A DNA stretch of 64,000 nt, from NCBI GenBank assembly GCA_010015745.1, contig ML978155.1, positions 248,001-312,000 of the forward strand, read 5' to 3'. The notes below the pieces were generated by a model, which worked only from the letters and a program-made list of their open reading frames with translations, did not search any database and was not told the origin of the DNA. The position numbers were made by a program, and so were the translations under genes. Below are positions 22,996 to 33,416 of the stretch, one piece after another. Every line of letters starts with the position of its first letter. Position 1 is the first letter of the stretch. Source of the DNA: Setomelanomma holmii. Lineage: Eukaryota > Ascomycota > Dothideomycetes > Pleosporales > Phaeosphaeriaceae.

Positions 22996-23374
22996 GGCTA
23001 CGGTGGTTGACGTTGAAGTCGTGACAGACAGGATCGGGCGTCGCAAGTGGCGGGTCAGTGTTGACAGTGCGATGATGCAGGCACGTAGGGCTGATGGCGG
23101 CGCGTCGCGTGAAGGCACGGGCCTTTCTCAAAAGACTCCTGTGAGCTGCGTCTGCGGAAGCCTCCCACAAACTTCATCGTTGCGCCTTCACGTGCTTCAC
23201 ACGATCTGGCCCACACTTTTTGGCAGCTGAGGAAGAGACTGGCAGCTTCAGACAGCTTCTTGGGCGTGGTGTTTAGACAATATCGCGGGATACGCATCTC
23301 TCCGCGCCGCCATCTCTGCTCCTGCTCATTGACTGCCTCATCAAACAACAAAACACTTTCATCAGAACGCAAAC
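22996..23374. promoter_or_regulatory. Divergent promoter NKP2 / EAF3
   Basis: 379 bp between two divergent chromatin-related genes. No named binding site recognised. Confidence 0.45.
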
Positions 23375-24693
23375 ATGGCCCCTGCACCAGTACCGGAGCC
23401 GGCCTATCGGAAGGATGAGAAGGCGTTCTGCTTCCATCATGAGCTTTTGTATGAGGCTAAAGTACTGGAAGTCAAGCCTGCAGAGGGCGATGACAAGAAG
23501 AGCGGCTTTCAGTACAAGGTGCACTACAAAGGTTGGAAGAACACGTAAGTCGCATCTCGCCTACGGACTTGCTGCTGTTTGCAAAGTCTGGGGCTCATGA
23601 CAAGCGGACCCGTGCTTGACCCTTGCACTCTCTCACTTCAGCATATGCCCTGCTATTCTACCCTCTCCACATCATCGACTCATTCCAGAGCCACTGTCGT
23701 GACTAGAACCGCCAAACTTTCACACCGCTGACTCTGTTGACAGCTGGGACGACTGGGTACCCGAAGATCGACTCCGGAAGCTCAGTCCAGAAAATCGCGA
23801 GCTGGCTAACAGCCTGAGGCACGAGATGCTAGCTGCTCAGCGTGCCGCCAGGGCGCAGCCTCAACCCGTTAAGAAGAAGGCGCAAGGCTCAACACGAGGT
23901 AGCGAAGAGCGCCAGACTTCAGTCTCCGCTGCCGCCCCTCGAGGCCAGAAGCGTCTGCGCGACAACGATCTCGAGAAGGTAAGCTCTAATAGCCCAGTTG
24001 GTGGCCCAACAACCTTGTTGCAAGCCAAATTTTTCTTACTAGAGAAAACATAGCAAAACTAATGGTGTCCAGGACGAGTCATTCCAGAACAAACGTGCCG
24101 TTAGGATCCTCATGCCTGATCGGCTGAAGAGTCTTTTGGTCGACGACTGGGAGAATATCACCAAAAATTTGCAGCTCGTCCAACTTCCATCGATTGAGCC
24201 AGCCGGCGTGATTTTGGACAAATATCAGGAGTACGCTCTTTCGACCGGCAACAAAAACAGCACAGAGCGTGACATCCTCGAAGAAGTTGTTGCTGGCCTT
24301 AAGGAGTATTTCAACAAGAGCTTAGGTCGCCTCCTCCTCTATCGATTTGAGCGAGAACAGTTCTACGAGATCTACACGCGCATCGAGAAGCCAAATGACG
24401 AGCTCGCTGGCAAGACGCTGGCCGACATTTACGGCGGCGAGCACTTGCTACGCCTCTTTGGTAAGTGAAGTTGTCGCTGCATTATTCATTCTCCTCCTAA
24501 CTCCTCAACAGTTTCCATGCCAGAGCTCATTGCGCAAACAAACATGGACTATCAAGCTGTCAATCGCCTTCGGGAAGAACTCAGCCAGATGACTACATGG
24601 CTAGCCAAAGACCCGCAAGTCAACACCTTCTTCGCGTCCATCTATGCGAGCCCTAGTCAGGCTTATATCGACAAGGTCAAATCTAGTACATAA
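23375..24693 (+). CDS. EAF3: MRG15-type chromodomain protein Eaf3 (NuA4/Rpd3S)
   Basis: Chromatin reader subunit of the NuA4 acetyltransferase and Rpd3S deacetylase complexes, binding H3K36-methylated nucleosomes in the nucleus. Four exons, 23375-23544, 23744-23978, 24073-24460 and 24512-24693; 324 residues. The N-terminal chromo barrel (EAKVLEVKP, YKVHYKGWKNTWDDWVP) is split by a 199-nt intron inside the Trp-rich core. A basic Gln/Lys/Arg linker leads to a complete MRG domain (VRILMPDRLKSLLVDDWE, LPSIEPAGVILDKY, LLLYRFEREQF, GGEHLLRLFV, FFASIYASPSQAYID). Length and architecture are standard. Confidence 0.96.
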
Positions 24694-24885
24694 GGCCATC
24701 GTCTCCCCGACTTCCTGCCATCATTACTGTAGCACCACATTTTGCATCTGGGATCAGGAGGAGCATCTTTTGGCGTCCAGGCGACAGGCTGGTTGGTCTT
24801 GGTTTGGTGAGGTCTACCCATGGTGCGCTCTCTCATAGTAATACAGGTCAGGTCTACATGCTCCCCCGCAAGTTCAAGTTGTCAA

Positions 24886-25635
24886 TCACTCTGAAGCATC
24901 CTTTATCGCAACCTCTAGCACTTCAATAGCCCAGTCTAAGCATTTCGTCATATTTTGCTCAGCTTCGCGCGGCATTCCATGTATTTGCGCGTTCCTACAA
25001 ACGTCCAGATCCAGTTCCTTGTCAACGTCGCGATCCTCGAACAGAAATTTGTGGTCCTTCACATAGTTGGGCCACACGACATTGTCCACGTAGCCGGGTG
25101 GATCTTCCCAGAAACCCTCAATCGTCACGTAGCCTGTCCTTGCCTCTCTCCGTTTCTTGGCTGTCACATAGCTCGTCCGTAAGAAGAGCTTGGTGTCGAA
25201 CAGAGATCGAATGGCCTTCATGTCCTCTGAGAACAGCAAAAAGCCGTCAACCACACAGATCCTCCGTCCTTCCCACTGCGGCTTCCCGTGAAACCAACGC
25301 CGCACTATCCCTCTCAATCTCTCCACTTCTTCCACTGGCACACCATGTTCCCCAACGCTGTTCTGATCTTCAATGCTTTCCAGCCAGTCTGGAATCGTGC
25401 CGTGCTCCTTGATGTGTTCCAGGGCCTTCTTGAGCTGGGGCAAGTTTAATGACTCCAAGCAGTCCCAGTCCTGGACTCCATTGCGAACAGGTATTTCGGT
25501 ATCGGTGAGGTAAAAGTCGTCGAGGTGGAGAATGAAGAGCTTTGAAGGTGGAAATATGTCGCGAAGGAGACGTGAGAGTGTGGTTTTGCCTGATGAGGAG
25601 GGGCCTGAGATACCGAGAAGGAGGGGTGCGGGCAT
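24886..25635 (-). CDS. NRK1: Nicotinamide riboside kinase
   Basis: Phosphorylates nicotinamide riboside to NMN, a salvage route to NAD. A single exon of 249 residues, starting at the first in-frame ATG (25635); the longer frame begins with GTG. The P-loop GPSSSGKTT is near the N-terminus. HLDDFYLTD with the metal-binding Asp follows, then QDWDCLESLN, VVDGFLLF (Walker-B-like) and the lid-like KKRREARTGYVTIEGFWEDPPGYVD. The length is typical of fungal Nrk1. It diverges from the ARMH3-like gene 264 bp away. The window also encodes a secreted NAD-consuming TNT enzyme, but there is no sign that the two are linked. Confidence 0.93.
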   Translation of the reverse strand: MPAPLLLGISGPSSSGKTTLSRLLRDIFPPSKLFILHLDDFYLTDTEIPVRNGVQDWDCLESLNLPQLKKALEHIKEHGTIPDWLESIEDQNSVGEHGVPVEEVERLRGIVRRWFHGKPQWEGRRICVVDGFLLFSEDMKAIRSLFDTKLFLRTSYVTAKKRREARTGYVTIEGFWEDPPGYVDNVVWPNYVKDHKFLFEDRDVDKELDLDVCRNAQIHGMPREAEQNMTKCLDWAIEVLEVAIKDASE

Positions 25636-25899
25636 GGTTTTTGCACCCACGCAGTTGCGTTATGTTCGAAATCGAATGACAGATATAGAGTGTGTTTAAT
25701 TCGACATGTGCCAAATACATATAGATATCTATGATTAATTGTTGCGCACGTGCTTCTGGAGCGCGCGTGGGGTTTCGTCATCGGTGATTGCTGGCTAGCG
25801 CTCCGCGTCCACAATTTTGGCATTCTCGCGACAGATTGCGCGCAACCGCTAACAGCTCTGGAGCCTACGTCCGGGGCAATTGAGCGCTCGCACAACATC

Positions 25900-27984
25900 A
25901 TGGAGCCTTCGCCGCTCACCCAGGACTCGAGGCCTCAAATCTTCCAGCCCAAGATCATCCGCCTCTACGAAACACTATTCAAGGACGATGAGGACACGGA
26001 GCTCTCCGATGGTTTCTGGCAGGAGTTCTTCCTGCATAGGACAGACACAGCAGGCCTCAAGAGCATACTGGAGTCGATGCCACCAGACGAGATGCTCCAT
26101 GTCCAATCGCATTCGCAGCAGCTCGTCCGCCGCGCCATACAGCGCATAAAGCAGGCCAAGCCGCCCTCGGACGAGGTAGCTCTCGAGGTACGGCACCAAC
26201 GAGACATGCTGCATACCCAGGCTTACGAGCCAGACCTTGACAGTCTTCCTAGATGCTGCCCTCACCAAGAAGTACACAAATCCGAGCTCCGACATCATCT
26301 CCGTCCTTGCTGGCCTGCACGATGCCGATGCCGTTATGACTGACTTCATAGCGACACTGGACAATGTGATACGCAATGGCCGGAGCAGTATGTCCAGGAG
26401 AGACTTCCCCTATGCCGAGCATCAGCTGAAACTGTACAGTACCGCTGCGACTCAGAGCTGTTCGAGCTACCCTCTCCATCACGGCTGCTGGCTTCCACAC
26501 AGCATTGCCCTCGTACTTCACGCACCGAGACCTGTTCCCTTCTCTCATGAAGTACATCCAGGACTGCGAGAACAGCACTCAGATCGCGCCTGCCTTCTAT
26601 CTTCTTGGTCTCCTGACCAATTACAACAAGTTCGAATTTCAGAATCCGTATAGGTTGCGGCTCGATGACTTCGTAAACGATGCTATCATACAAAAGATCA
26701 TTGCTAGCTTTGGGGACAACTGTCTGAAGCTGAGGGACGTCTACATCGCTGTGCAGGACGATCTGCCTGAGGGCTGGACACTGGGTTCGACGCTGAGCTA
26801 TATTGGACTTGGCGCGCTTGCTCCAGGATCGCGACCCTCTACGCCCACTCCAGCCGCTGAAGAGACGAAGTCGCTCTTTGCTGCATTGTACGTATGCATC
26901 ACCTTGTGCAGACTTCCAATTGCTCACACAAGCGCTTTAGACCAGGCCCTGCAATCGGCGTGCTTCTCTCAACATATGACTTCGCACATGCAAACAAGGT
27001 CTTCTGCTACAACCTAGTCACGCATCAGCCCGAGAAGAAGATCGATACCTCTCCTTTGAGCGCCTATCTCTCTTTGACTTCCTACCTCTTCCAACATGCG
27101 CACCGCTCAACAAGAGCAGCTCTGTATTCATATCTGAGCCTTTTCGTTGTGCAGATTCTGGTTGAGGATCAAGCGCTCATCAAACGGCTCTGCAGCGAAG
27201 AGAACAAGCTGTCCGTTCGCCTTTGCCGTCAGAGGCAGCCCTATCTGCCTCTGGGCAAGGGAGAACGTGTACCAGCCACGGTGATACTGGATATAATGAT
27301 TGACGGCATCAACCACAATCTGCGGAGGCGGCTCGATGTTGAGTTCTACACGTCAGTCATCGCTTTACTGGGTCTTTACCGATCGGCTAATCTGTGACTA
27401 GTCTTTGCCTTGGTATCCTCCTGCGCAGCCTGTCCTATCTCAGCCGCTCAAAAGTGCGCCTGGCTTACCACTGGTCCGAGGTCTGGAGATCGCTTTTGTC
27501 ATTCATTCGATTTTTGACAACGTACGAAAGCGATATCAAGTCCAACTACAGATCACCGGCCATGATCGACATTCTTGTGCGCTTGCTGGCTTGTGCCCTA
27601 TCCAGTGGTGAGAATTTCCTGCCTGACCCGGCATCCTACGACGACCTGTTCTACAAATTGACCGAGTCGGGCGACGTCATGGTCAAATTCAGGGACGCGT
27701 TCGGATTGTCCTCCGAGACCGGCCCCATGCAAACACTCATCAACGTGTCCTCCCACTACCATTCATTGTTGGAGGGCAGCGAAGGCGGGAAGGGTCGCAG
27801 CAAAAACCTGAGCCCTCGAGAGGTCAGCAATGTCATCAAACAAGGCTACGAAACGCTTTCAATCGATACAAGCGAAGGCCTGGATCGATGGGAGAAGTTC
27901 CGGGAAGCAGACTTTAAAACATTGTTGAAGCGCATTGCGCGGGCAGCGGTAGACGATGCGAAACTATTCAACGAGGACGTATGA
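25900..27984 (+). CDS. ARMH3/C10orf76-like armadillo-type protein (DUF1741)
   Basis: Five exons, 25900-26187, 26234-26387, 26440-26887, 26941-27351 and 27402-27984, with introns of 46-53 nt, coding 627 residues. The protein is almost entirely alpha-helical with HEAT/armadillo-like repeats. Recognisable stretches include KIIRLYETLF, KYTNPSSDIISVLAGL, LPSYFTHRDLFPSLMKYIQD, FYLLGLLTNYNKFEFQNPY and a DUF1741-like C-terminal half. Human ARMH3 works at the Golgi with GBF1 and PI4KB; the role of the fungal proteins is not established, so a Golgi role is inference. The joins at 26187/26234 and 26387/26440 were fixed by frame and family sequence. Confidence 0.88.
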
Positions 27985-28594
27985 AGACTTACGAGGATTA
28001 TATTTCATAACAACCACGCAGAAGCATAATGAGCCTGGCATGTGCCACGATGGAAGAAGGCTTATTTGTCTATGAGCCTGAAAACCCAGGCCACTCCGAC
28101 CCTCGGCGGTTCGCTGCGGTATCACCACTGCGTCGGTTCACCATCTGCAAATACGCCCAACAACCACGACCCTGAGACCCAGTTATCAGATGCTGGGCCA
28201 TAGTCCCACGCTCAGCTCGACTATGGCGAACTCTGATCGCTGACGGTTTTGCTATTTTACAGAAGCCTAGATATCTTCAGATGATTTTACGAATGGCAGT
28301 TGCTACCGACAAAGATCTCTGAGGTCATACAGCCTGTCACGAGAGAGTGATTTGGAGCAGAGCCTCTACTTGGTCGGGCCCGAATCATTGGAAAGCCTGG
28401 TTACGGGACGGTCGTGCGCCAATATAAAAATTCTACTCTCGACAGTCCACATACGCTAGTGCATCGCTTTGAGGGGTCCACAACCATACACATATAGGCT
28501 TGAGAAAATTCGTCGCACCTTCCTCTTCATCGCAGCTTCGCCATACTCCGTCGACCGCGGACGTTGGACACGCCCGACCTGTGATCCTGCCATC
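27985..28594 (+). promoter_or_regulatory. Intergenic region with TATA-like element
   Basis: 610 bp. TATAAAAA at 28423-28430 lies 165 bp before the next ATG (28595) and is the only clear element. No gene is seen. Confidence 0.4.
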
Positions 28595-29914
28595 ATGTTC
28601 TATTCCTTCATGATGGAGTCTCTTCCTCGCCGCGCTTCAACCTATGATCAACCGATCAGCACAGGATCCTCTCCCCCGCGAGCTCTTCCTGGCAGCGATT
28701 CGTCGTCTTCAGGATCCTCACTAGCACCAGTTCAAACTGCGAGTCGGAATGACTCGTTCCTTCTGGCGACGCCTTCATCAACAACGGTCGCGGACGAACG
28801 AGCGTGGAGCCCAATCACACGTGCCACAGATGGAAACGGAGGCTGGAAGTCACATAATGGAAGCCTGAACTTGCCGCCCTACATGTTAGGCACCACGACT
28901 CCTCCGACGCAGAACCCCAAGCGCGTCGTCCAGAGGCTAAATTTGGTGGTGCCTGCCCTCAGGAACACGACTGCTCATGACTTCGTCACGAAATTAGATG
29001 GTCTTGCGCTGTACCGTCTCTCTCCAGCTGTGCCATATCTACTTGGTCCGAGCACTATCGCGGACAGAATTGCTGTGATCGTGGAGAATGGTCGCGAATA
29101 CTCCGGACCCCTTGCGCCCTACATTCTCAGATTGGAATCTCTTTCCAACCGAGACAGGGCGTTGATGGACATTCTATCAGCGATACAATCTTCTGTCGGT
29201 GAGCAAAGAGAAGCTGGCGACTGGACAGCCCAAGGACTGGCTCGCGAGGGATCTGCACTTCGCCTCTATATGGACAGGCGGCCAAAGTCTCTGGGCATCG
29301 TATACGTCAGCCTTAATGACTACATCAAAATGGTCAAATTGTAGAAACAGACACCCAACCCGCTCAATGTCGCATGCGACCATCCGGACGCTAAGAGCTC
29401 ATGGCACGAAGTTGTGCAACGACTGCGTCAACGACAGATGGACATCTCCAAGATCGACCCTGATCTCTACCACCAGCTCACTGTCGAATGCGACCGTGAC
29501 AGTCTGAACTCGACCCTTGACGAGATCAAGGAACAGTCAATGCGTGGCGAGCTGGAAACGCGATACAACACCTGGAAGAACCAAGAATCTGCACGCAACA
29601 GCCCTGCCCCGAGTCGCTCGGCTCATGATAGTGCCCGGCAAAGCGACCTTTACACCAAGCGCTTTACACACGAGCATCCGCTCGGCATCGCGGTCAACGA
29701 CCTGAAGGAGCTCGAGAAGGAGAGGAAGTTGGCAGAAGGCGATGTCGCGGTCAATGCCGGACAGCAGAGTGAGAAGAAGACGAGTGGCAAGATGTGGTCA
29801 CAAGTGTGCAGTGTTTCTGGCCGGGCTGCTATTGTCTCGCTCATTGCTCTCGGTCTGCTGGGCGGCGTCGTCTACTCGATGTCGTCGGCGAGGAGTTATA
29901 CGCAGCCTGCCTGA
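28595..29914 (+). CDS. Hypothetical tail-anchored protein
   Basis: Two exons, 28595-29299 and 29345-29914, giving 424 residues. The 45-nt intron (gtatac...ttgtag) removes an in-frame TAG. A donor 6 nt later would also keep frame, so two residues at the junction are uncertain. The N-terminal ~110 residues are Ser/Thr/Pro-rich and disordered. A middle region (RLNLVVPALRNTTAHDFVTK, GPLAPYILRLESL) looks folded. A charged helical region with heptad character (LNSTLDEIKEQSM, LKELEKERKLAE) precedes a C-terminal hydrophobic helix (AAIVSLIALGLLGGVVY) and a 12-residue tail, as in tail-anchored proteins. No named family recognised. A further ATG (28616) could be used. Confidence 0.68.
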
Positions 29915-30276
29915 CTAGACGGGAAAAGCAACGCTGGAGTGGCATCCCTACGTGGGTGGGTTTTCAGGGAAGGTGGTGTTCACGAACTAGGATGCTGGGC
30001 GCAACAATATAATCCATTCGCGCTTTACCATCCAATGCTATATACTCCAAGATATCTTCTACCCTAAAGGATATATATATCCAAACTCATCTTCCCAAAA
30101 TCCCTTCTTGATGCAGAATCGGCTCTCGAGCCTGATCTCCAAAACGCCAGTTAATGATGCAAAATCCCCCAGCGATTGAATGCTGCGCCAACCCAGGTCT
30201 TCCCTTGGTATAAAAGAGTAATTTAAATGATCGTGAGAATCGTACAGCGCAAAGGAAAAAGGACAAAGGCAAAGAT
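29915..30276. other. Convergent 3' intergenic region
   Basis: 362 bp, AT-rich with repeated atatat stretches, between tail-to-tail genes. No gene seen. Confidence 0.4.
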
Positions 30277-32763
30277 TTATGCATACCGCACCGAACTCCT
30301 ATGATACAACGGCGGCGGACTCGGTATCCCCGAGCCAGGCGGTCCACGATTCGGATTCGGGCCCCACTGCCCATGCGCTGGCAGCGGCGGGGGTACATTT
30401 TGCGCCATGAGGGGATTGCCCGAGCTATTCGGGCTATAGGGTGCCGGAGGTGGGCCTCGAGAATTTGAGTTGCCGCGGTACGGTGGCGGTTGTGGAGCGA
30501 CGCCAGCGAAATTCTTTGCGTATTTTTTTTGCTTGCTGCGGCGGCGGCAGGAGCGCCAGCAACAGCAGAATATACATAGGAGAAGGAGGCCGCCGATGCC
30601 GGCTGCGAGGCCGATGACGAGGCCGAGATGTCTGTCTATCCAGTTCTTGACTTCTTTGCCGACGGAGCCGTTTGTGCATTGGCCCTGTGATGTGTTAGTC
30701 GTGCAAAAAGACAGTGTTTTGTTGACTGTACTCACGTTCTGGCAGGTACCACCACCTGTGCAAGTAGTACCATCCAGGAAATTCTGTTGAAGACCGTAGC
30801 ATACACCTCGGCCAAACTCTGGACTGGCGCAACTGAGCATGCAGTTACTGTTGTCGCAGGCATATGTATCGTTGCCTTGTGTGTAGCTGCCCATGACACT
30901 CTTGCACTGCTGGTCTCGTGATGTACACTGGCCACTAGCGCAAGTCAAACCGCTGCCACAGTTTTGGCCGTCGGGTTGTGTCTTATCCTCGGGGCAGTAG
31001 GGGCTGGTTCCATTGCATGTCTCTTGAGGATCACATGGTCCAGCACTGGCTCGGCAGACGGTGCTCGCAGAGGCGAATTGACAGCTTCGGCAACAGTCTT
31101 CGTTCGAGTCGTCGCACACGGCGTTATTCTTGAATTTGCATGTAGTCGGGTCGCAGCACTGGTTGCTGCCACATCCTGCAGTTCCGCCGCAGTCGCACTG
31201 CTCGTCTCCTTCAACGATACCGTTGCCGCATGTCTGGCCAGTAACGGTACCGACATTTTTGTTGTTCGAAAGACATGTGGATTTAACACTATTGCGTCCT
31301 AGTGCAGAGCAGACATTCCCGATGGAACAAGCAGAGAAACGGGTGATTCCGCGGGCAGTCGATGGGTTCATGATGAACTGCTCGCCGGCGTCGCAGGTGT
31401 TGGCGCTCAATGGACAGCATTGCTGGGCATTAACTGTGTTCGAGCTCGAACAAGTATCCGAGGTACAGTCGTGCACGGCGCCATATGTATGTCCCGTCTC
31501 GTGAGCGATAACCTGCCATTCGGTCGAAGTCTTCACGACTACGTTGGCCCCAGCAACTGTCTCGCCACTGCTTCCAGAATTCTGCTGCGAGCCTGTCGTA
31601 CACGCCTGGCCGAGCCAAGCCAACCCCACAGCAGATCCAGTGTTGCAGGTCGAGAGTAGGGTCCAGTGAGAGAAGGAGTCTTTTTGTTGCCCTCTCCATG
31701 AAGAGAATTGATTTAGGCGGTCCTGGATCGTGATGCTGCTGCTGCAGCCTTGGTTCCAGGGGGTAGCCGACTGTTGCGAGGTCGGGCAGTCCGGGTCAGT
31801 GACGACCAAATTGGCCAAGCCAAGGGATATGTTGAATGTGCTCTCAAATAGCTCAGAGGCCTGGTTGATCTGGTTGATGACATTCGTCTGCGTCTGGTTC
31901 TTGTCCCGATTGAAGGATTGGACGTAGGTGCAGTCAGCAGCCACGCCCACCAGCGCAACCCTGCGGGTACTCGGGCAGCCATCGGTCTTGCCAATGGACG
32001 AGACTAGATTCACGCCAGCACTGTTTCCTCCTGGTTGACCATCGAGTTGTCGCTTGGCGAACAGATTGGACACGGGTGTGGAGAAAAAGCTACCTTCGTC
32101 GCGTGCACGCATGCTTTCGTATACGGGGTGGTCGTCGCGCTTGTTGAAGCCCAGTTCGTCGCTCAAGCATGCCGGCCCAGCCTCGCGCTTCCGTAGCTCT
32201 GTATGCTCATCCCAGAAGCCCATGTCCGAATCGCGGAAAACCACCATCGACTCCTCATTGCGCAGCTCCACGTCCGGGTCCTGGGCCAGGCGCGTTGCCT
32301 TGTAGTCGGACGACAGCTTGATGTGGTGATGGTCGTGTGCTATGGTGAAGTGGCCCTCAAACAAAGGGTTCAGTCCATCGCGGCGGATCCCGATGCGCGC
32401 CCAGCCCACGTTGTCCCAGCGATTTGCCCTCTTGGCCCACGCAGTGCCCTTGAAGACTTTATGTTGCAACCGGTCGATCGGTTCCTGTCGTGCTATGCTG
32501 CCATCTGCAGCAAGATGTGTGATGCTCCCGCCTTCGACAAAGAGGTCGTGGTTCGGCTCGAGGCTGAGACGGATGCGTCGCCCGGCAACATCAAAGGCAA
32601 CATCGAACGTCGACACGGCCGTGACGCGGTGGTTTGGTGTGAGAATGTCGGCATTCTTCGCGATATTAATGATGCGCAGCGGCTCGCGCTGCGTCGAGGA
32701 TGCGGCGCTGAGCGTGGCAAGGGCAACAGCGACGGCCGCAGTCAGGGTTCGCAGGACCAGCAT
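30277..32763 (-). CDS. ADAM-family zinc metalloprotease, membrane-anchored
   Basis: Exons 32763-30736 and 30684-30277, 811 residues. The 51-nt intron (gtgagt...atcacag) is in frame without a stop and would add 17 residues if retained. A signal peptide is followed by a prodomain with dibasic sites (TELRKREA, NLFAKRQLDG), then a reprolysin-type catalytic domain with HETGHTYGAVHD at 421-432 (HExxHxxGxxHD, all zinc ligands present). A disintegrin domain follows (CGNGIVEGDEQCDCGG and many Cys), then a Cys-rich region, one transmembrane helix (LVIGLAAGIGGLLLLCIFC) near 700-722, a basic stop-transfer run, and a Pro-rich cytosolic tail with PPPY/PPPP motifs. This is the fungal ADM-B type. The likely role is surface shedding or secreted proteolysis. 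Confidence 0.94.
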   Translation of the reverse strand: MLVLRTLTAAVAVALATLSAASSTQREPLRIINIAKNADILTPNHRVTAVSTFDVAFDVAGRRIRLSLEPNHDLFVEGGSITHLAADGSIARQEPIDRLQHKVFKGTAWAKRANRWDNVGWARIGIRRDGLNPLFEGHFTIAHDHHHIKLSSDYKATRLAQDPDVELRNEESMVVFRDSDMGFWDEHTELRKREAGPACLSDELGFNKRDDHPVYESMRARDEGSFFSTPVSNLFAKRQLDGQPGGNSAGVNLVSSIGKTDGCPSTRRVALVGVAADCTYVQSFNRDKNQTQTNVINQINQASELFESTFNISLGLANLVVTDPDCPTSQQSATPWNQGCSSSITIQDRLNQFSSWRGQQKDSFSHWTLLSTCNTGSAVGLAWLGQACTTGSQQNSGSSGETVAGANVVVKTSTEWQVIAHETGHTYGAVHDCTSDTCSSSNTVNAQQCCPLSANTCDAGEQFIMNPSTARGITRFSACSIGNVCSALGRNSVKSTCLSNNKNVGTVTGQTCGNGIVEGDEQCDCGGTAGCGSNQCCDPTTCKFKNNAVCDDSNEDCCRSCQFASASTVCRASAGPCDPQETCNGTSPYCPEDKTQPDGQNCGSGLTCASGQCTSRDQQCKSVMGSYTQGNDTYACDNSNCMLSCASPEFGRGVCYGLQQNFLDGTTCTGGGTCQNVSTVNKTLSFCTTNTSQGQCTNGSVGKEVKNWIDRHLGLVIGLAAGIGGLLLLCIFCCCWRSCRRRSKQKKYAKNFAGVAPQPPPYRGNSNSRGPPPAPYSPNSSGNPLMAQNVPPPLPAHGQWGPNPNRGPPGSGIPSPPPLYHRSSVRYA

Positions 32764-33021
32764 GGCGTTCGGCGAGGCTCTCCGTGGTAGGAGATGTCGC
32801 AAAGGGGGTTGTATAAGAACACGAAAACTACCACTTCGCAGCGAACGACATCGGGTGGGGCAGGGTAGCGGCGTCTAGATACAAACACAACAACAGCGTT
32901 AACAAAGATGAGAGCAAAGGGCACGATGGCGAGCGACAATGAGACTCGTAATCGCCTGCACAGCCCGGCCAGCCAGCCTCTTGGCGTTCGGCTGGCGGAG
33001 CAGTCGGGGCTGGGCAAGACG

Positions 33022-33052
<31 letters not shown>

Positions 33053-33416
33053 CTGAAACACTGCACAGCGCCGGACGGCTGTCGCTGCAAAGGCCTCGCT
33101 CTGGGCAAGCGTTTGAGCGCCTGTATCATCTGGCACGACGACAAACAGTGACACAACGCAGGTACAGCGCGTCGTTGCTGGGGACTCTCTTTGAAAGTTG
33201 CTAAAAACAGCTTCGCGTGTAAAGTACGGGGGCTAGGTATCCATACACGGCACCTCGGCATCAGCCCTACAGAGCTTGTCTGCGTCTGACTTCAGCCTGT
33301 CCATCATCTCATCAAAGCAACATTGCACTTGGCTCCCTGAGCAATTGCTTCGCCCGCTCACTGCTAAGAAACGTCTCGCCGTCATCACCTGCCTTCCAGA
33401 ATCCCTCTCCAAGCCA
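32764..33416. promoter_or_regulatory. ADAM promoter region / 3' flank of acetyl-CoA synthetase
   Basis: 653 bp upstream of the ADAM start and downstream of the acetyl-CoA synthetase stop. It contains a short heptanucleotide tandem repeat (33022-33052). No gene seen. Confidence 0.4.
33022..33052. repeat. Heptanucleotide tandem repeat (CCAGACA)x4
   Basis: Four perfect copies of CCAGACA plus a partial fifth copy (CCA). A minisatellite-like repeat about 260 bp upstream of the ADAM-protease ATG. Confidence 0.9.
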
